Positions 1-12,240 of a stretch of DNA of 64,000 nt are shown in pieces. The DNA comes from Talpa occidentalis. Lineage: Eukaryota; Chordata; Mammalia; Eulipotyphla; Talpidae. The position numbers were made by a program, and so were the translations under genes. The notes below the pieces were generated by a model. The model made no database searches and was not told where the DNA came from. It saw only the letters and a list, made by a program, of their open reading frames with translations. Where the stretch lies: positions 41,232,210-41,296,209 of the forward strand of contig NW_023601104.1 in the NCBI RefSeq assembly GCF_014898055.3, in the 5' to 3' direction. Numbering within the stretch: the first letter of the stretch is position 1; every line of letters starts with the position of its first letter.

Positions 1-225
1 CCAGAGGTGCGGGGGGGGGGGCGGTGAGAGGATTCAGCAGAGACAGAGTGGGGAACAGAACATGCAGATTGACCAAAGTACACAGCTGAGGGCAGCAGTG
101 GGCGAGTAAGGAAAGGTCTGCTGTGCTATGTGCGTTGCTCCCGCCAGGGGATCGAACTAGTGTTGCAGAGGCTGCGGACAGCTTCATAGGCTTCGTCTCA
201 ACACCTTGCGCCACCAGGGAGGCCC
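1..225 (-). mobile_element. tRNA-derived SINE, older subfamily, cut by window edge
   Basis: Reads in reverse from the tail side to the head (CCACCAGGGAGGCC). The B-box-like GATCGAAC is visible near 150. Confidence 0.85.
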
Positions 226-327
226 AAGCCCACTCCCTCTTTCAAGAATCTTTCCTAGGTCATCTGTCCAAAACCGCACTGGACCAAGTTTTTAAAAAAT
301 GGGGTTCTCAAAAAAAATGGGGTTCTC

Positions 328-604
328 GGGCCTCCCTGGTGGCACAGGGGTTAAAGTGTAAGTGTTATCAAGCTACTGCCAGCCACTGCAGCATGAGTTC
401 AATCCTGGCCAGGGCCAGGGAGCTAACCCACATGGCACAGCAGACCTCTCCTGTTTTGCCCACTGCTCCCCTCAGCGGTGTACTTTGGTCAATCTGCCTG
501 TTCTGTTCCCCACTCTGTCTCTGGAGAATTCTCTCACCCACTGCACCTCTGGCCTACACCCCAGTTCTTGTATGCATGAATAAATAAAAATAAAAAAAAT
601 TTTT
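328..604 (+). mobile_element. tRNA-derived SINE, older subfamily
   Basis: The head GGGCCTCCCTGGTGGCACAG and tail ATGCATGAATAAATAAA are present. The TSD AAATGGGGTTCTC is at 315-327 and 605-617. Confidence 0.9.
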
Positions 605-639
605 AAATGGGGTTCTCATCCTGCTGCACCACTTCAGAG

Positions 640-760
640 TTATGTGAACATGGGCAAATTATTCATCTTTCTTAGCCCCAGTGTTCTCACCTCTGTCTTC
701 TCTGAGTATTTTTGCGAAGACTATTCATCCTATGTGTTAGGCACCCACAAAGTGTCAGCA
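640..760 (+). mobile_element. MIR fragment
   Basis: The core wording (atgtgaacatgggcaaatta, then a Ser/Pro-like pyrimidine tract) matches the MIR core in forward direction. Confidence 0.45.
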
Positions 761-1141
761 CACCCTCAGGTGCTGCACAAACAGAAACTGAATGATAACT
801 GTGATTATTCCTGAAACCTTTTGTTTCACCCTGGACACTCCCCCTGATTTCCTAATCTTGAAAAAATGCAATGCCTTGAAATGGAATTTGGGGGATTATT
901 CCACTAAATATAATTTTAAATTTCTAATAAACAATAAATTCAAGTCTACAAGGATATATTTATAGGTATAAAAGCTTCTATAATGCAAATTAGAAAGGTA
1001 ATTGAGAAGAGTATTTGCAATTTACTTAGTATCATGACCTGGCTGTAGCCTAAGGATAATATTTAACTCCGCTAGTTTTTAATGCCAAATGTATTTTCCT
1101 AATGTGAGTTCACTTTGTTCCTCAATTTCTTTCTGCTTTTT

Positions 1142-1460
1142 TTTTTTTTTTTTTTTTTTTTTATAGAGGCATGTTTTATTTATTTATTTTGTTTGTTTGC
1201 TTGTTTTGTTTATACATGCACTGGGTACAGTCAGAAGCGCGGGAAGGTGAGAGAATTCACCAGAGCCAGAGCGGGGAGCAGAGCAGGCAGAAGGACCGAA
1301 GCACACTGCTGAGGGGAGCAGCGGGCGGCAGGAGAGGTCTGCGCGCCATGTGGGATCCTCCGCCGGTGGCCGGGGAGCAGCCGGGGATCGAACCGGCGCC
1401 GCAGAGGCCGCGGGCAGCTTCGCAACCCAGCGCTCAACCGCTGCGCCACCGGGGAGGCCC
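1142..1460 (-). mobile_element. tRNA-derived SINE, young long subfamily
   Basis: Full-length with a 20-plus-base pure A tail (T on plus). The TSD TCTTTCTGCTTTT is at 1129-1141 and 1461-1473. It has the A box TGGCGCAGCGG, the B box GGTTCGATCCC and the shared 3' extension ACATGCCTCTATA. Confidence 0.93.
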
Positions 1461-1473
1461 TCTTTCTGCTTTT

Positions 1474-2300
1474 CTACTTTGTTGTATTACCATATTAAGT
1501 CCATTGTAGCACGTCACATTTGGAGCAACAAACAGGTGTTTTCTTGAATTAACCTGTCTATAAAAACCTGGTACAGTGCAGTGTAGCACAGCGGGTATTC
1601 AAATAATTCTCTCTTTTTTTTTGGTTTCTAGGGACCTTATTGCTGAAATTATTTCCCTGTCTCCTGCTGTACTTGCCCATGAAAACCTAAAGACAATGAA
1701 ATAAAAGGACAAGCAAAGAAACTGGGGTTTGTAGGTAATAAAGAAATAGTTCACGTTATAGATACTAACCAGATAACATCTTAAATGCTGAGTAAGTGAT
1801 TAAAAACATAACAAAAACATTAATTTCATTTGGTACCTGTACCCCCATTAGAGAAGGTGGGCACGTCTAAACAGAAAGAGGTGTTTCTAAAAATTCTCGA
1901 TATGCAAGGCCATGCTACAGGATTAGTCACCAAAGTGAACTGCCACCTGTAAGTACTCAAACAAGGGGCAGACAAAGTCCCTACTAGGAGCTTACAGTGG
2001 ATGTGAGAATGGAATGTCTAAAGAACAACGCAAAATACACACAAGTGCCTAAAATGTCCACATTAAAGATCCATAGAATGAAAGTATATGAAATAGGGGT
2101 CTTACAGAAGAAAAACCTCTAGTTCAGTCTTGAACAATGTATAGGATAAACCAATAGGGTGGAAAAGAGGACACAACAGGAAAAACAAAGTACAGAAATT
2201 AACTGGATACATGTGAGAGGTCAGAGCAGAGGGGCTCACATACTGGGGCACCAAGAGTTGACAAAGGATTTTGAAAACCAAGTTAAGGAAACTCTTACAA
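1474..2300. other. Non-genic stretch
   Basis: AT-rich single-copy-looking DNA. I see no coding exon, RNA gene or recognisable repeat. Confidence 0.5.
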
Positions 2301-2859
2301 CAAGGGTCAGTCAGCCTTTTTTTGGTAAACCATTTTCTTTTTTTTTTTTTTTTTAACAGAGGCATGTTTTTATTTATTTATTTGTTTGTTCGTTCGTTTT
2401 TGTTTATACATGCACTGGGTACAGTCAGAAGCGCGGGAGGGTGAGAGAATTCACCAGAGCCAGAGCAGGGAGCAGAGCAGGCAGAAGGACCGAAGTACAC
2501 TGCTGAGGGGAGCAGCGGGCGGCAGGAGAGGTCTGCGCGCCATGTGGGACCCTCCTCCGGTGGCCGGGGAGCAGCCGGGGATCGAACCGGCGCCGCAGAG
2601 GTCGCCGGCAGCTTTGCAACCCAGCGCTCAACCGCTGCGCCACCGGGGAGGCCCGGTAAACCTTTTTCTGATAGGAAACAATTTAGGCTTCAAAGGCCAT
2701 TTGGTTTCTGTCCAAAGACTCAATTCTGCGCTGTAGCACAAAGCAGCCACCGACAACACACAAATGAGCTTGGATGTGTCCCAGCAAAATTTTATTTATG
2801 TACACAGGAATGTCACAAAATTACATTTAATGATTGGGCTGTAGTTCGCCAACCCCTAT
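2301..2859 (-). mobile_element. Old nonautonomous hAT-type DNA transposon, split by a SINE
   Basis: The terminus AAGGGTCAGTCAGC and the far end GTAGTTCGCCAACCCCT belong to the widespread mammalian family with GGGTCGGCAAAC-type ends and an internal AATAAAGTTTTATTGGAA-like block. The young SINE at 2339-2654 separates the halves. Confidence 0.65.
2339..2654 (-). mobile_element. tRNA-derived SINE, young long subfamily, inserted in a hAT element
   Basis: The TSD GGTAAACCATTTTCT at 2324-2338 and its one-mismatch copy at 2655-2669 flank a full-length element. Confidence 0.93.
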
Positions 2860-3349
2860 ATTAGAGACCTAAAATGGAACAGTTAGAGACTAGGAGACTG
2901 TTTAAGGAATCTAGAAGTGAATTGATAAGAATGAAGGCTGAGCATCCTGGAGAAAGAAATGATGGTAATTCTTCACTTAAACAATATGGGGAAGAGATAC
3001 TGGTTAAGGACAACTTCAAGACTATAAACCTGAGGGTTAGCAAATTGTACCACTGACAGAATGACAGAAATGAAGCTGAAAGCAGGCAGCAGCATGTTAG
3101 AGAAGATGTATATTTATTCAACAAGTTAAAGTTTTACTAAATGGAAAGCAAGGGACTGGGACTGAAAAACAAAAGCAAGAGAAAGGTCAGAGCTGGAATG
3201 CAGATTTAGAATCTTTAGCAGGAGGGATATAGTTGAACCTGAGGCAGTGAATGAGCTCTCCAAGGGTTAAGTACAAAGTGCGAAGTACAAAGGCCAAGGA
3301 CAGCACTTCAAGCCAATCCATGGAAGAAGCTTCAGTAAAAAAATAGAAG

Positions 3350-3510
3350 AAAAAAAATTTCTGCACATATGTATGGGCACAGATGTTAACTAGACTTATT
3401 GGGGAAATCAGTTTGCAATATATACAAATTTTGAATGATTATACTGCACACCTGAAACTAATATAATGTTTATGTCAATTAGACCTCAATAATAAAAATA
3501 ATATTTTTTA
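3350..3510 (+). mobile_element. L1 3'-end remnant
   Basis: Typical L1 3'-UTR wording (cacacctgaaactaatataa) followed by an A-rich end. Confidence 0.55.
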
Positions 3511-3524
3511 AGAGTGGGGGAAAA

Positions 3525-3622
3525 TGGGGGGGGTGCAATTGTGTGGGGAATATAACCGAGATGAAAATGCATACATTGTACAATAATGAAAAATGATGTA
3601 AGAAATAAATAAAATTTAAAAA
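3525..3622 (+). mobile_element. Very short 5'-truncated retrotransposon insertion
   Basis: About 98 bases ending in an AATAAATAAAATTTAAA tail are flanked by the TSD AAGAGTGGGGGAAAA at 3510-3524 and 3623-3637. The text resembles an L1 3' end; its family is uncertain. Confidence 0.6.
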
Positions 3623-3637
3623 AAGAGTGGGGGAAAA

Positions 3638-5789
3638 ATGAATGGTCAGTGAAGGGGGGGGAAACAGTGTTATGAGAACCAAAGTCAATGTCAAGAACGT
3701 GGATCTGACCAACATTGCTAGCAAATGTTGCCAGCAAAATGATTTAAAAAGATGAAAATTAAGGAAATAATTATGTCATGATTACTAGCAATACCCAGAG
3801 AGGCTTTTTTATGTAGTGAGAGTTATATTATATAGATGAAGGAGCAACTGATGGAGAGAAAATGGAAGCAAGATCTGAAGTCAAGTTCTATAAAGGTTAG
3901 TAATGAAAGGAAAAAAGGAAACAGAAAAGGAGTGAGAAGAGGCTTGAGAGCTTCAGCTTATTTAGAAAAGCAGAAAGAAAAAGACTAATGAAAAAAATAA
4001 AGAATGAGGATTTTAGAAAAGGATTTTTAAGTTTTCTAGTAAGGATCCTCCCAAATGAGAAGACCTCCTCTCCAAGACTGCACAGAAAAGGTGAACTCAG
4101 GGGCAAAGATTCATGAAGGTGGAGGGAGAAAGGTAAATTGTGTGTGATAGAGACACTCCTTTCACTATGAGACCGATTTTCCTCAGTATGAATAATTCAA
4201 ACTGTTAACAGAACTTTATTACAGGCACTGCTGCATTATCTATTGTTACAACCTGTTCAATTCTAACATTCCAGACCTAACAAGACTACTGTTGCTTTTT
4301 TCCATCACTAACTTAAGTTTCTCAAGCCTATTTAACACCACTAACATTAGCACACCTAAATTTTCTTCTGATAGCTTTATTTTACTTCTCAAAATGTATA
4401 ATGCTAATAACACATGGAATAATCCATGGAATGTTTGGCAACACACTGGTTAACTACAGTAAATTATCTAGGCAGTGTCTATACTATTATTAAACATTAA
4501 TACTGTCAACTTTTGCAATTTCAGATGACTGAATTATTTTAAAACCAAGAGTTCATATTTTTGTTCAAGAAAGAAAAACCAGAAATAAACTAAGATTGAC
4601 CACCACAGAATAATATCCGTGCCTTCTGCAAAACGCTATCAACTTTCAGAATTGAGTGTTAGGAAGAAAAAGATCTTCAATCTTATGATATATGTGATGA
4701 GTTGTCAACACAAAATGACAGCAGCTGTCAAACTTAAGTTTGCATAAAATATGTGTTTGGGGTTCACTGCAGTATTGTTCTAATTTTAACACATGTGAAA
4801 GAAGCCGAGAAATGGTACTTTTCAATAATTTTAATTTTTTTCATAAATAGATAAAAAAGAAGCTCATCTTCTTTCGACAATTCAGAGTGAGACTGTCCAT
4901 AATCCTCTCTTTCCTCCCAAGTCACATGTATTTTTGTTAGAACTCAATATATCATACTCTTGGCAGCTCCCTTGCTTGCTTCCACCTATTCTGAGTTTGA
5001 ATTTTCTGCATGACTGAATTCACCTCCAAACTATGCAAAATAAAAGTTTTCTCGCTATCTAATAGATGTGTGTGCTGTGGTATCACTCGGATGATGTATG
5101 TTTTTATAATAAGCCTTTGACTCATTCAGGGTCAGGCTAGCAGTAGGCTTCCTTAAATATGATACTGGAAGCATAGCAATTCATACCATAATCTTCATTT
5201 TTAGAAATAAAAAAGTAAAATGGCCACTAAAAGCTCACGGTGTGCTAGTCAGCCCTCCTCCTCTAGAAGGTGCAAAACAGCTCGCCTGTTAATAATGCTT
5301 TCATGAGAAGACTCTCTCGAAATCCATTTCTATCAGAAATGAGCTCCTTATCACACAAGAACAGGTAAACAAATACCATAAAATACTACTTTCCCACATT
5401 CTGAAGGACTGATCCATCTAATGATCTGCAAAGAAAATCCAGGACCTCATTTTTAGGGGTAAAAACAGATGTCGAGCTAGAGGGCAGAACGAGGCCAAGA
5501 GGATCCCCAGTCTACCTGTATGGCGGTACTAGGTTCTAACCAGTGTGGCAATCTTGGCTATTTACAGCTGCTAAAAAAGCAGTTTGGCTGAAGCCTCCAG
5601 GTGAAGGTTTTCATGTAAACGTGCCTCCTGACATAAAGGGCTCCTCCTGCCTTCCTGAAGAAAATGAAAAGTGAAAAGCTCGCTCCTAAAGCTTTGCCAC
5701 GGTCCCGGTGAGCCCTTGGTAAATGTTAGCTGATTAAATATTGGCCAAAGATGACAAGGTGGGCACCAGGGACAGCGGAACCACTTCCG
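3638..5789. other. Non-genic AT-rich stretch
   Basis: I found no coding exon, promoter or clear repeat. The last 200 bases become GC-rich toward the CpG island. Confidence 0.5.
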
Positions 5790-6300
5790 CAGAGACTGTG
5801 ACTCAGCAACAGGCAGGGCGACCGCAGTGACACGGGGGGACCGCAGGGGCCAGGGCGCCCCGCCACGGAGCCCACCCACGCTGCGCGCCGGGGGCTGGCG
5901 GGGGGGCGGCTCGCCGGGCAGACGACACGGCCTGGAAAGCTGAGGGCTCAGGCTGAAGGCGGTGCGGCACTAGCCGCCGCGGCCCGGCCCAGGCAGCCCC
6001 GCGGGTGTTCCCCGCGTGTGCCCGGCCGCCGCGTCGGCTGACTCAGCGCCACCGCAAGCCGCGCGCGGGAGCCCGACGGACACCGCGCGGCCGCCCGTGT
6101 ACCCAGCAGCGCGCGCACGCGGGAGACACCGCCCCGCCCGTCCTCCGGCTCCCGGTGATTGGCGGTGGGACGAAAGGACCGGAGCAGGGCCAGGGGCGCT
6201 ATTGGCTACAACCCGCAGTCACTCAAAGAGTCAGGAGGGGAGGGGCCTCTTCAGGGAGGAACACGACTGAGTGGCTTTTTCAAGGCCGTCAGGCGCCATC
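5790..6300. promoter_or_regulatory. CpG-island promoter-like region with two MARE/ARE motifs
   Basis: The region is GC- and CpG-rich, with GC boxes and two ATTGG (reversed CCAAT) boxes at 6157-6162 and 6199-6205. TGACTCAGCA lies at 5799-5808 and the palindromic GCTGACTCAGC at 6037-6047. By synteny with human, the next gene leftward is C14orf93 (minus strand), so this could hold its upstream noncoding exon; direction and transcript are not shown by the sequence. Confidence 0.6.
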
Positions 6301-8709
6301 TTTAGCTTGTTTTTTTGTTTTTTTTTTTTTCCTGTTTTGTTTACTCGTTTTTTGTTCTGTGCTGTTCACAAAGCTGCGTGTACACGATTATAAGTACAGT
6401 ACAGTGGCCGCAAATAGGCTTCATACATTTGGTGGCGGGAGGTTTTTAGTTCCTGCCGGCCTTGGTTACAGATCTTTTAGCTACAACTAGCAAGTGGCAA
6501 TTTAGTTCAAAGAAGTTTTCTTCTCTAGGGGCCCCGCCGATTCCCAGGCAGTCGACCGAGTTTTGCTCAGCTTTGCTTTAGTAAAGGCCAAGCCAAAGAT
6601 AGGTACGTGGGAGGAATTCTCTTGCTCACAAACGCACAGCAAGGACCCTGGAGATGAGCCTAGGTTGCTAGTAAGAAATAGGAAGTAGGGACTCCGAGTG
6701 TACAGCTCTAGGACGAGCTCTCCATTTTCTAAGAGGCTAAAAAGTATGTGGTAACCTGCCGTGAGGCGGGGAAAAAATTAGAAGGGGTAAAACACCATTA
6801 AGAATTCCCTGCACTGCTGCCATCACAAAGGTCACTAGATTCTGACTGGGTTTTAAAGAGACACGGGTCTAAACTTGTGGAATGATCCACAATTGAGACA
6901 GTATTTATTAATCACTGATCTGCCTTGCATGGTAAGGGAATGAAAATACAGATAATATAGGCAAGAAATCCAGACAGCTCACACAGGACTACTTTCATTA
7001 TAATGAATTTTAAGACCTGTTCAAATAATGTTTTAGGTATCTGAAATACTGCTTGGTGCTGAGGAATGAAAATGTATCATAAAGGTTTTGTTGTAATGAA
7101 ATTTGAACTCTCCAGTAAATTCTTTTTTATCTTCAAGTTGCTACTTCACTTGTGACATTCTAGTTTCTCCCTCATCACCCCCTATGCTGCCTATACTTTT
7201 TCTCCAGTCTTCCAACACAGATTTGAATGTATTTTCCATATAACTCCTAATAGGAGACAGTGGTACCGTAACAGGATGAAGTGAGAATAGCAAGAGGCTC
7301 TGCCCTGAGCCTGTTGGCCTCTAATTCACTTTTTTCATTGACTGTCAGACACGGGCTGGCTTTTTCATTCCCAAAATGCAATATGATGACCAAAACGCAT
7401 TTCTTATCCCTCCTAGCTATTATCTGTCTCGCCTCTTCTTGGTCCCTCCCTCACCATCACCACCACCAGGTTTTTGAGAATTGGACGTGACTGGATATTT
7501 TCCTGGTAGTTTGCCAGCTGTGGAGCTTTTCAAACAAATCCCACCCTATAACGAACATTTTGTCAAAAAGCCAAGAGAGAACTTCCCTTCTGAACACACG
7601 AACCAAACCACACATAAAGGCCAAAATATACACAGCTGTACATTTAAGAACGAGAGACAATAATAAGCAAAACCACTTAGGCAAAACAGTCACTAAAGAA
7701 GGCTTTGAACCACAGTCAATAAATTGCCTACCCTCATTTGCCACATGGACTGTACACTCCCTGGCAATTATTTAATTATTCACTAATCTGATCCTTTACA
7801 AGAGGAGCAGAAAAATAAGTAAATGCATATAAAGTGAAAGTGCTTAACTATGCTAAGCATAGGCTTTCTTTTTAACTCTGCTTTGCACATGAGATCCTGT
7901 TTGGATCACATTTGGGAACACAACAGAAAAAAAATTCACATCCCAGGGGCTACTTTGCACACATAAAATCAAAGGTAATCACTTTTGAAAATAATCTGAT
8001 GTGGCACATATACACACACTGTACATATACATAAAGAACAAACTCCCAAGAACAATCTTCACGAAATAATTTGCTTCAAGAAACTCACGCACACACGTTT
8101 TCATGAACATGTGTGCAAGACACACTGCAAAAAGGGCTTTACCCCTCTCCCCAGGGAAATGAGTGTCTCAATTGTAATATCCAAATATTTTTAACCTATT
8201 GCCATGGGACAATTGCCATATTCAAGCCACTTGATTTTGGTTCTGGGGGAGGGTGTGTAAAACGCACGCAAACAGCTTTGTGAGTCTCAAATCTCCGCTT
8301 CCTTCGATGTTGCCGTGGCAGAAATTTACATTATCCCTTCAGCCCGCTTAAAAAAATAAATCTACACTTCCCAAGCGGCTAATTTTTTAAAAACCCTCGA
8401 CCATAAGAATTTAAAATGTGACAGCAAAAAGAAAAAAAAATCTCTATCAATTTGGCTGGAAACAGTTGTACACGGCCATCCTGCTTCGGAACTTCTTGGT
8501 ATATTTAAAACCTTGACCAGGAAAAAGAAAGAGGAAGAGAGAGAGAAAAAGAAATGGGGAGAGCGCAAATTCCCTTTAGCAACAGTTTCCTCACCCCAGC
8601 ACTGCCACAGATCTCAATTTTCAAAATTTTTGAACACACACACAAGATTAAGGAGGAAAAAAAATGGAAAAAGGATACCCGAAGGTCGTATGGCTCTTTG
8701 TATTCGTGT
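6300..8709. other. Non-genic stretch between two CpG patches
   Basis: T-rich tracts at 6311-6330, otherwise mixed single-copy-looking sequence. No SINE and no coding exon are visible. A plus-strand donor-like AGGTACGTGG lies near 6600. Confidence 0.45.
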
Positions 8710-8920
8710 GTGTGCAAAAAGGAGGACTCGCGGAGCCGGAGCCGGCAAGCCCCGCCCCTCCCCGGGCGCCCGTCCCGATTGGCCGCCGCCGGCCGCGGGA
8801 GCCCCGCCCGCGAGCACACGCGCCGCGCCCCAGGCGCTGGCCCCGGGGGGCCCCTGAGGGCCGCCCGACCCCCGACCCGGAGCCGGTGGGGTCCCGACCT
8901 TGAAGGCCCGGGTCTCGCCT
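8710..8920. promoter_or_regulatory. Second CpG-rich promoter-like patch
   Basis: About 200 bases of very high GC with many CpGs, a GC box (CCCCGCCC) and a CCAAT box in reverse (GATTGG, 8777-8782). No coding exon is visible. It may be an alternative 5' exon or promoter of the leftward neighbour. Confidence 0.5.
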
Positions 8921-9604
8921 AACCTCTTCCCTGCCTGGTTCCCCTTCCTTTCACTTTATCCTCTCCCACCGGTTCTTCCTCAGCACAAGGAAGCCCCAGT
9001 CACAGGGATAAATATCAGTCTAGTCAGCCAGCTCCGGAGAATTTGCTGAACTTGGTTAACTAGTCAGTAAAACTCTAGATTGGGGTGAGGGAGTGAAGGG
9101 AGGGACTTAAGCATCGAGAACCTGGTGCTTGGGCCAGAGCTCATGATTTCCGGGGGGAATGTCTCCTCCTGGTCAAGTCTATTGCTTAACACTCCCACCT
9201 TCGAATGAATATACAAATATGTCACAATCTTCAGGTGCAAGAAAGTAGTTTTACACTTTGGAGGTTGTTTTTGCTCAGCCTGAGTCCCCAGTTTTTCTCT
9301 CTTTGGCTGAGATACATTCTCAAGAACCCGAAATGGCTCCCCTTTTCTCTCCTGCGTGAACATCTGGTTACTTAGACTGGATTTTAAACTACCCATAATC
9401 TGGTACCACCCCCTTGTTTGTTCTTAGTCTCCGCTACCCTTTACGCTGGGGTGTAGTGCCAGCAAGGCACAGAGCAGGTTTCCTTAAAGGAGGAGTCCTG
9501 GAGCCCTCAGTGGCTCTTTCAGGCTTTTAATGTTCTTTCTACACCATTTGTAGTGAGGTAGGCAGGGAGGCCTGGGGGCCTACCAGCCTCCTAGCACCCA
9601 CCCA
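8921..9604. other. Non-genic stretch
   Basis: No coding exon or repeat recognised. Confidence 0.45.
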
Positions 9605-9617
9605 CAAATCTTCACTC

Positions 9618-9863
9618 TAGCACCTCCCTGGTGGTGCAAGGGGATGAATGCAGCACTGTAAAGCTGTCTGCAGCCACTGCAGCAGGAGTTCGATCCCTGA
9701 CCAGGGAGCTACTCTCCTGACTTGCCCACTGCTCCGCTCAGCAGTTTGTTTCGGTTAATCTGCCTGTTCTGTTCCCTACTATGGTGCATCCTCTCACCCC
9801 CCAACCCCCGCACCTCTGGCCTGTACCCCAGTTCTTGTAATCATAAATAAATAAATTTTTAAA
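9618..9863 (+). mobile_element. tRNA-derived SINE, older subfamily
   Basis: The TSD AAATCTTCACTCT at 9605-9617 and 9864-9876 flanks a degenerate element with an ATAAATAAATAAA tail. Confidence 0.88.
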
Positions 9864-10119
9864 AAATCTTCACTCTCTCTGGGCTCTCTGGCCTTCTTTT
9901 CTGGTCTCCCGTGGGTCTCCAATGCACTCTGCCGCAGAGTCCTCTGCTGCTGCCCTTACATGCTCAGTCTCTGCTCGGGTGGGCCCGCCTACGCACACCC
10001 ACACCTGATCCAGGTACTGCCATCAGGCACGCATGCAAGACCACACGTGTCAATCACTGATGCTAAAGGTGGGAGAGCGGAAAAACCTGATCATTTCCAT
10101 TTACCCTACAGCTTGTTAT

Positions 10120-10340
10120 TTTTGTTCAACTGGCCTTGTCTGCCTGGAATAATGCATTTCTCTCATAACCAGTCACCTTGTGTCCATTCTAGTTAGTCAA
10201 CACAGACCACTTCCTTCTCTCTTGTCCCTCCTATCAGCATGAACGTCATGCTTAGGTTATATGAACTTAATTCTAGCTTCATTGTCTCACATAGTTTAGT
10301 CATTTCTCACGAATAAGTTGTTTGAGATCAGAGATCATAT
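10120..10340 (+). mobile_element. L2-like fragment
   Basis: Wording such as tgtctgcctggaata resembles the L2 3' region; divergence is high. Confidence 0.35.
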
Positions 10341-10519
10341 CAAACTTATTTTTCCACTCAGGAACGGTTTGTTTTTTTTTTTTTAATTCTTACTACAGCA
10401 TAATTGTAGACATTTTGTAAACACTGAAAAAAAAATCACTTGTAATTAAACGAGTGAATTATTTTTTCTAGTCAAGACATAAACTTTGAAACTCAGATTC
10501 CACAGAGTACCTTCTAGAG

Positions 10520-10750
10520 TATCTAATGTCATGAGCACTTACTGTGCAGGGACTATTCTGAATATTCTATTTACATTATGCAATTTAATCTCCATGGTAG
10601 TAGGTAGGTATTACTGTATTATCCCCATTTTATAGATTAGATAAAGGCAAAGAGAAGTACAATAATTTGACCAAGGTCATACAGCTAATAAGAGGTATTT
10701 GAACCCAAAAATCTAGTTCCACAGTCCAAGTTCTTAACCACTATGCCTCA
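10520..10750 (-). mobile_element. MIR element
   Basis: Reverse MIR wording is clear: tattatccccattttataga, then aaggtcatacagctaataag, then tttgaaccc. Confidence 0.8.
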
Positions 10751-11029
10751 CTGGCTCAACAGAACAACATTTTGAAAAATTATCTGATTTCATCCTCACA
10801 ACACTCCACAAGACAAATGACATGGACACTTCCAAAATACCAATGTAACCAAACCACACACAAAAGGGAGGGGGGACTGTTCTAAAAACGTTAAAGGACA
10901 ATAAAGAGATTTAACAGCTAAATGCAAACTATGTTCCTTGGTTGGATCTGGGTCAGGGGAAAAAAAACTAAAATGATATCACCAAGATAACTTGGAAAAA
11001 TTGAATGTGATTATTGAAATATATGAAAT

Positions 11030-11503
11030 TAGGGTCTGCCTGGTGGAGCAGGGGTTAAAGACAGCGCTATCAAGCTGTCTGCAGCTACTGCAGCATGAGT
11101 TCGATTCCCCCCAATCCCCTACTGGCCAGGAGCAACCCACATGGTGCAGACCTCTCCTGTCTCACCGGGGAGCACCCCTCAGCAGTGTATTTTGGTAGTT
11201 CTGCTCCTCACTCTGTCTCTGGTGAATCCTCTCACCCCCTGCACCTCTGATCTGTCCCCCAGTTCTTTTTTTTTTTTAAAGATTTATTTATTTATACAAG
11301 AACTGGGGGACAGGTCAGAGGTGTGGGAGGGTGAGAGGATTCTCCAGAGACAGAGTGGGAAATAGAACAGGCAGACTGAATGAACCGGCACTGCAGAGGC
11401 TGCTGACAGCTTCACAGCGCTGCGCTCAACCACCTGCACCACCAGGGAGGTCCACCCCAGTTCTTGTATGCATAAATAAATCTTTAATATATATATATAT
11501 ATA
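11030..11503 (+). mobile_element. Older tRNA-derived SINE carrying a nested SINE
   Basis: The head starts near 11031 and the tail ends in an (AT)n run at 11489-11508. The TSD is about ATATATGAAAT at 11019-11029 and 11503-11513. It is interrupted at 11268-11454. Confidence 0.85.
11268..11454 (-). mobile_element. Nested tRNA-derived SINE with internal deletion
   Basis: Inverse-orientation SINE inside the older copy, flanked by the TSD CCCCAGTTCTT at 11257-11267 and 11455-11465. The middle part of the body is missing. Confidence 0.85.
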
Positions 11504-11926
11504 TATATGAAATAGATCACTTGATTGTATTTGTGTTAAACAGGGGGCTTATTGGCACCCCCATTTTACAAGAAGCATGATCAGAGAGCGCTTACTACAA
11601 GAGTTCAAAGCTAGCAAGTGGCAGAAATGATCCCATAAACCAGCTGCCTTATTCAGCCCTACAGATTCAGCACTGGCGGTCAGGCCTCCTCCACACAGTT
11701 GCTGGTTCTCAAGGCCAGGACTTTCTTGGTAGGATCCAGTTCTCAGCAGAAAGACCTGTTCCTCCAGTGTTATTTTCATCCATCCTAGAAGCACCCCGGC
11801 TTATGTGGCAGCCCAGGCAACAGCTTTGCCTTTTACTGAAAATGAAGTGGCAGTGTTTATGTTCTTGAGGGTTGTAGACTTTCTGTGTTTCCTTTCACAT
11901 GTTTTTCATTAAAAAAACAAAAGTTC

Positions 11927-12240
11927 GGGGCCTCCCCGGTGGCACAGCGGTTGAGCGCTGGGTTGCGAAGCTGCCAGCAGCCTCTGCAGCGCCGGTTCGA
12001 TCCCCGGCTGCTCCCCAGCCACCGGAGGAGGGTCCCACATGGCGTGCAGACCTCTCCTGCCGCCCGCTGCTCCCCTCAGCAGTGTACTTTGGTCCTTCTG
12101 CCTGCTCTGCTCCCCGCTCTGGCTCTGGTGAATTCTCTCACCCTCCCGCGCTTCTGACTGTACCCAGTGCATGTATAAACAAAAACAAACAAATGAATAA
12201 ATAAATAAAAAAAAAAAAAAAAACATGCCTCTATAAAAAA
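11927..12240 (+). mobile_element. tRNA-derived SINE, young long subfamily
   Basis: Full length with the perfect 16-bp TSD AAAAAAACAAAAGTTC at 11911-11926 and 12241-12256. The tail ends in ACATGCCTCTATAAAA. Confidence 0.95.

Noticed and set aside
1171..1509. Recurrent open frames of 65-150 codons with near-identical protein text at many sites from 1 to 32.7 kb
   Set aside because: They all fall inside the tRNA-derived SINE. The repeats share sequence, so the frames do too; they are not genes.
5571..5879. 102-codon minus-strand frame ending in the CpG island, as a first coding exon
   Set aside because: No recognised homology and no convincing donor with a matching downstream exon; the composition is GC-driven.
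11927..12010. Functional tRNA gene at SINE heads
   Set aside because: A and B boxes are present but the tRNA fold is not kept and the body continues into SINE sequence with TSDs.
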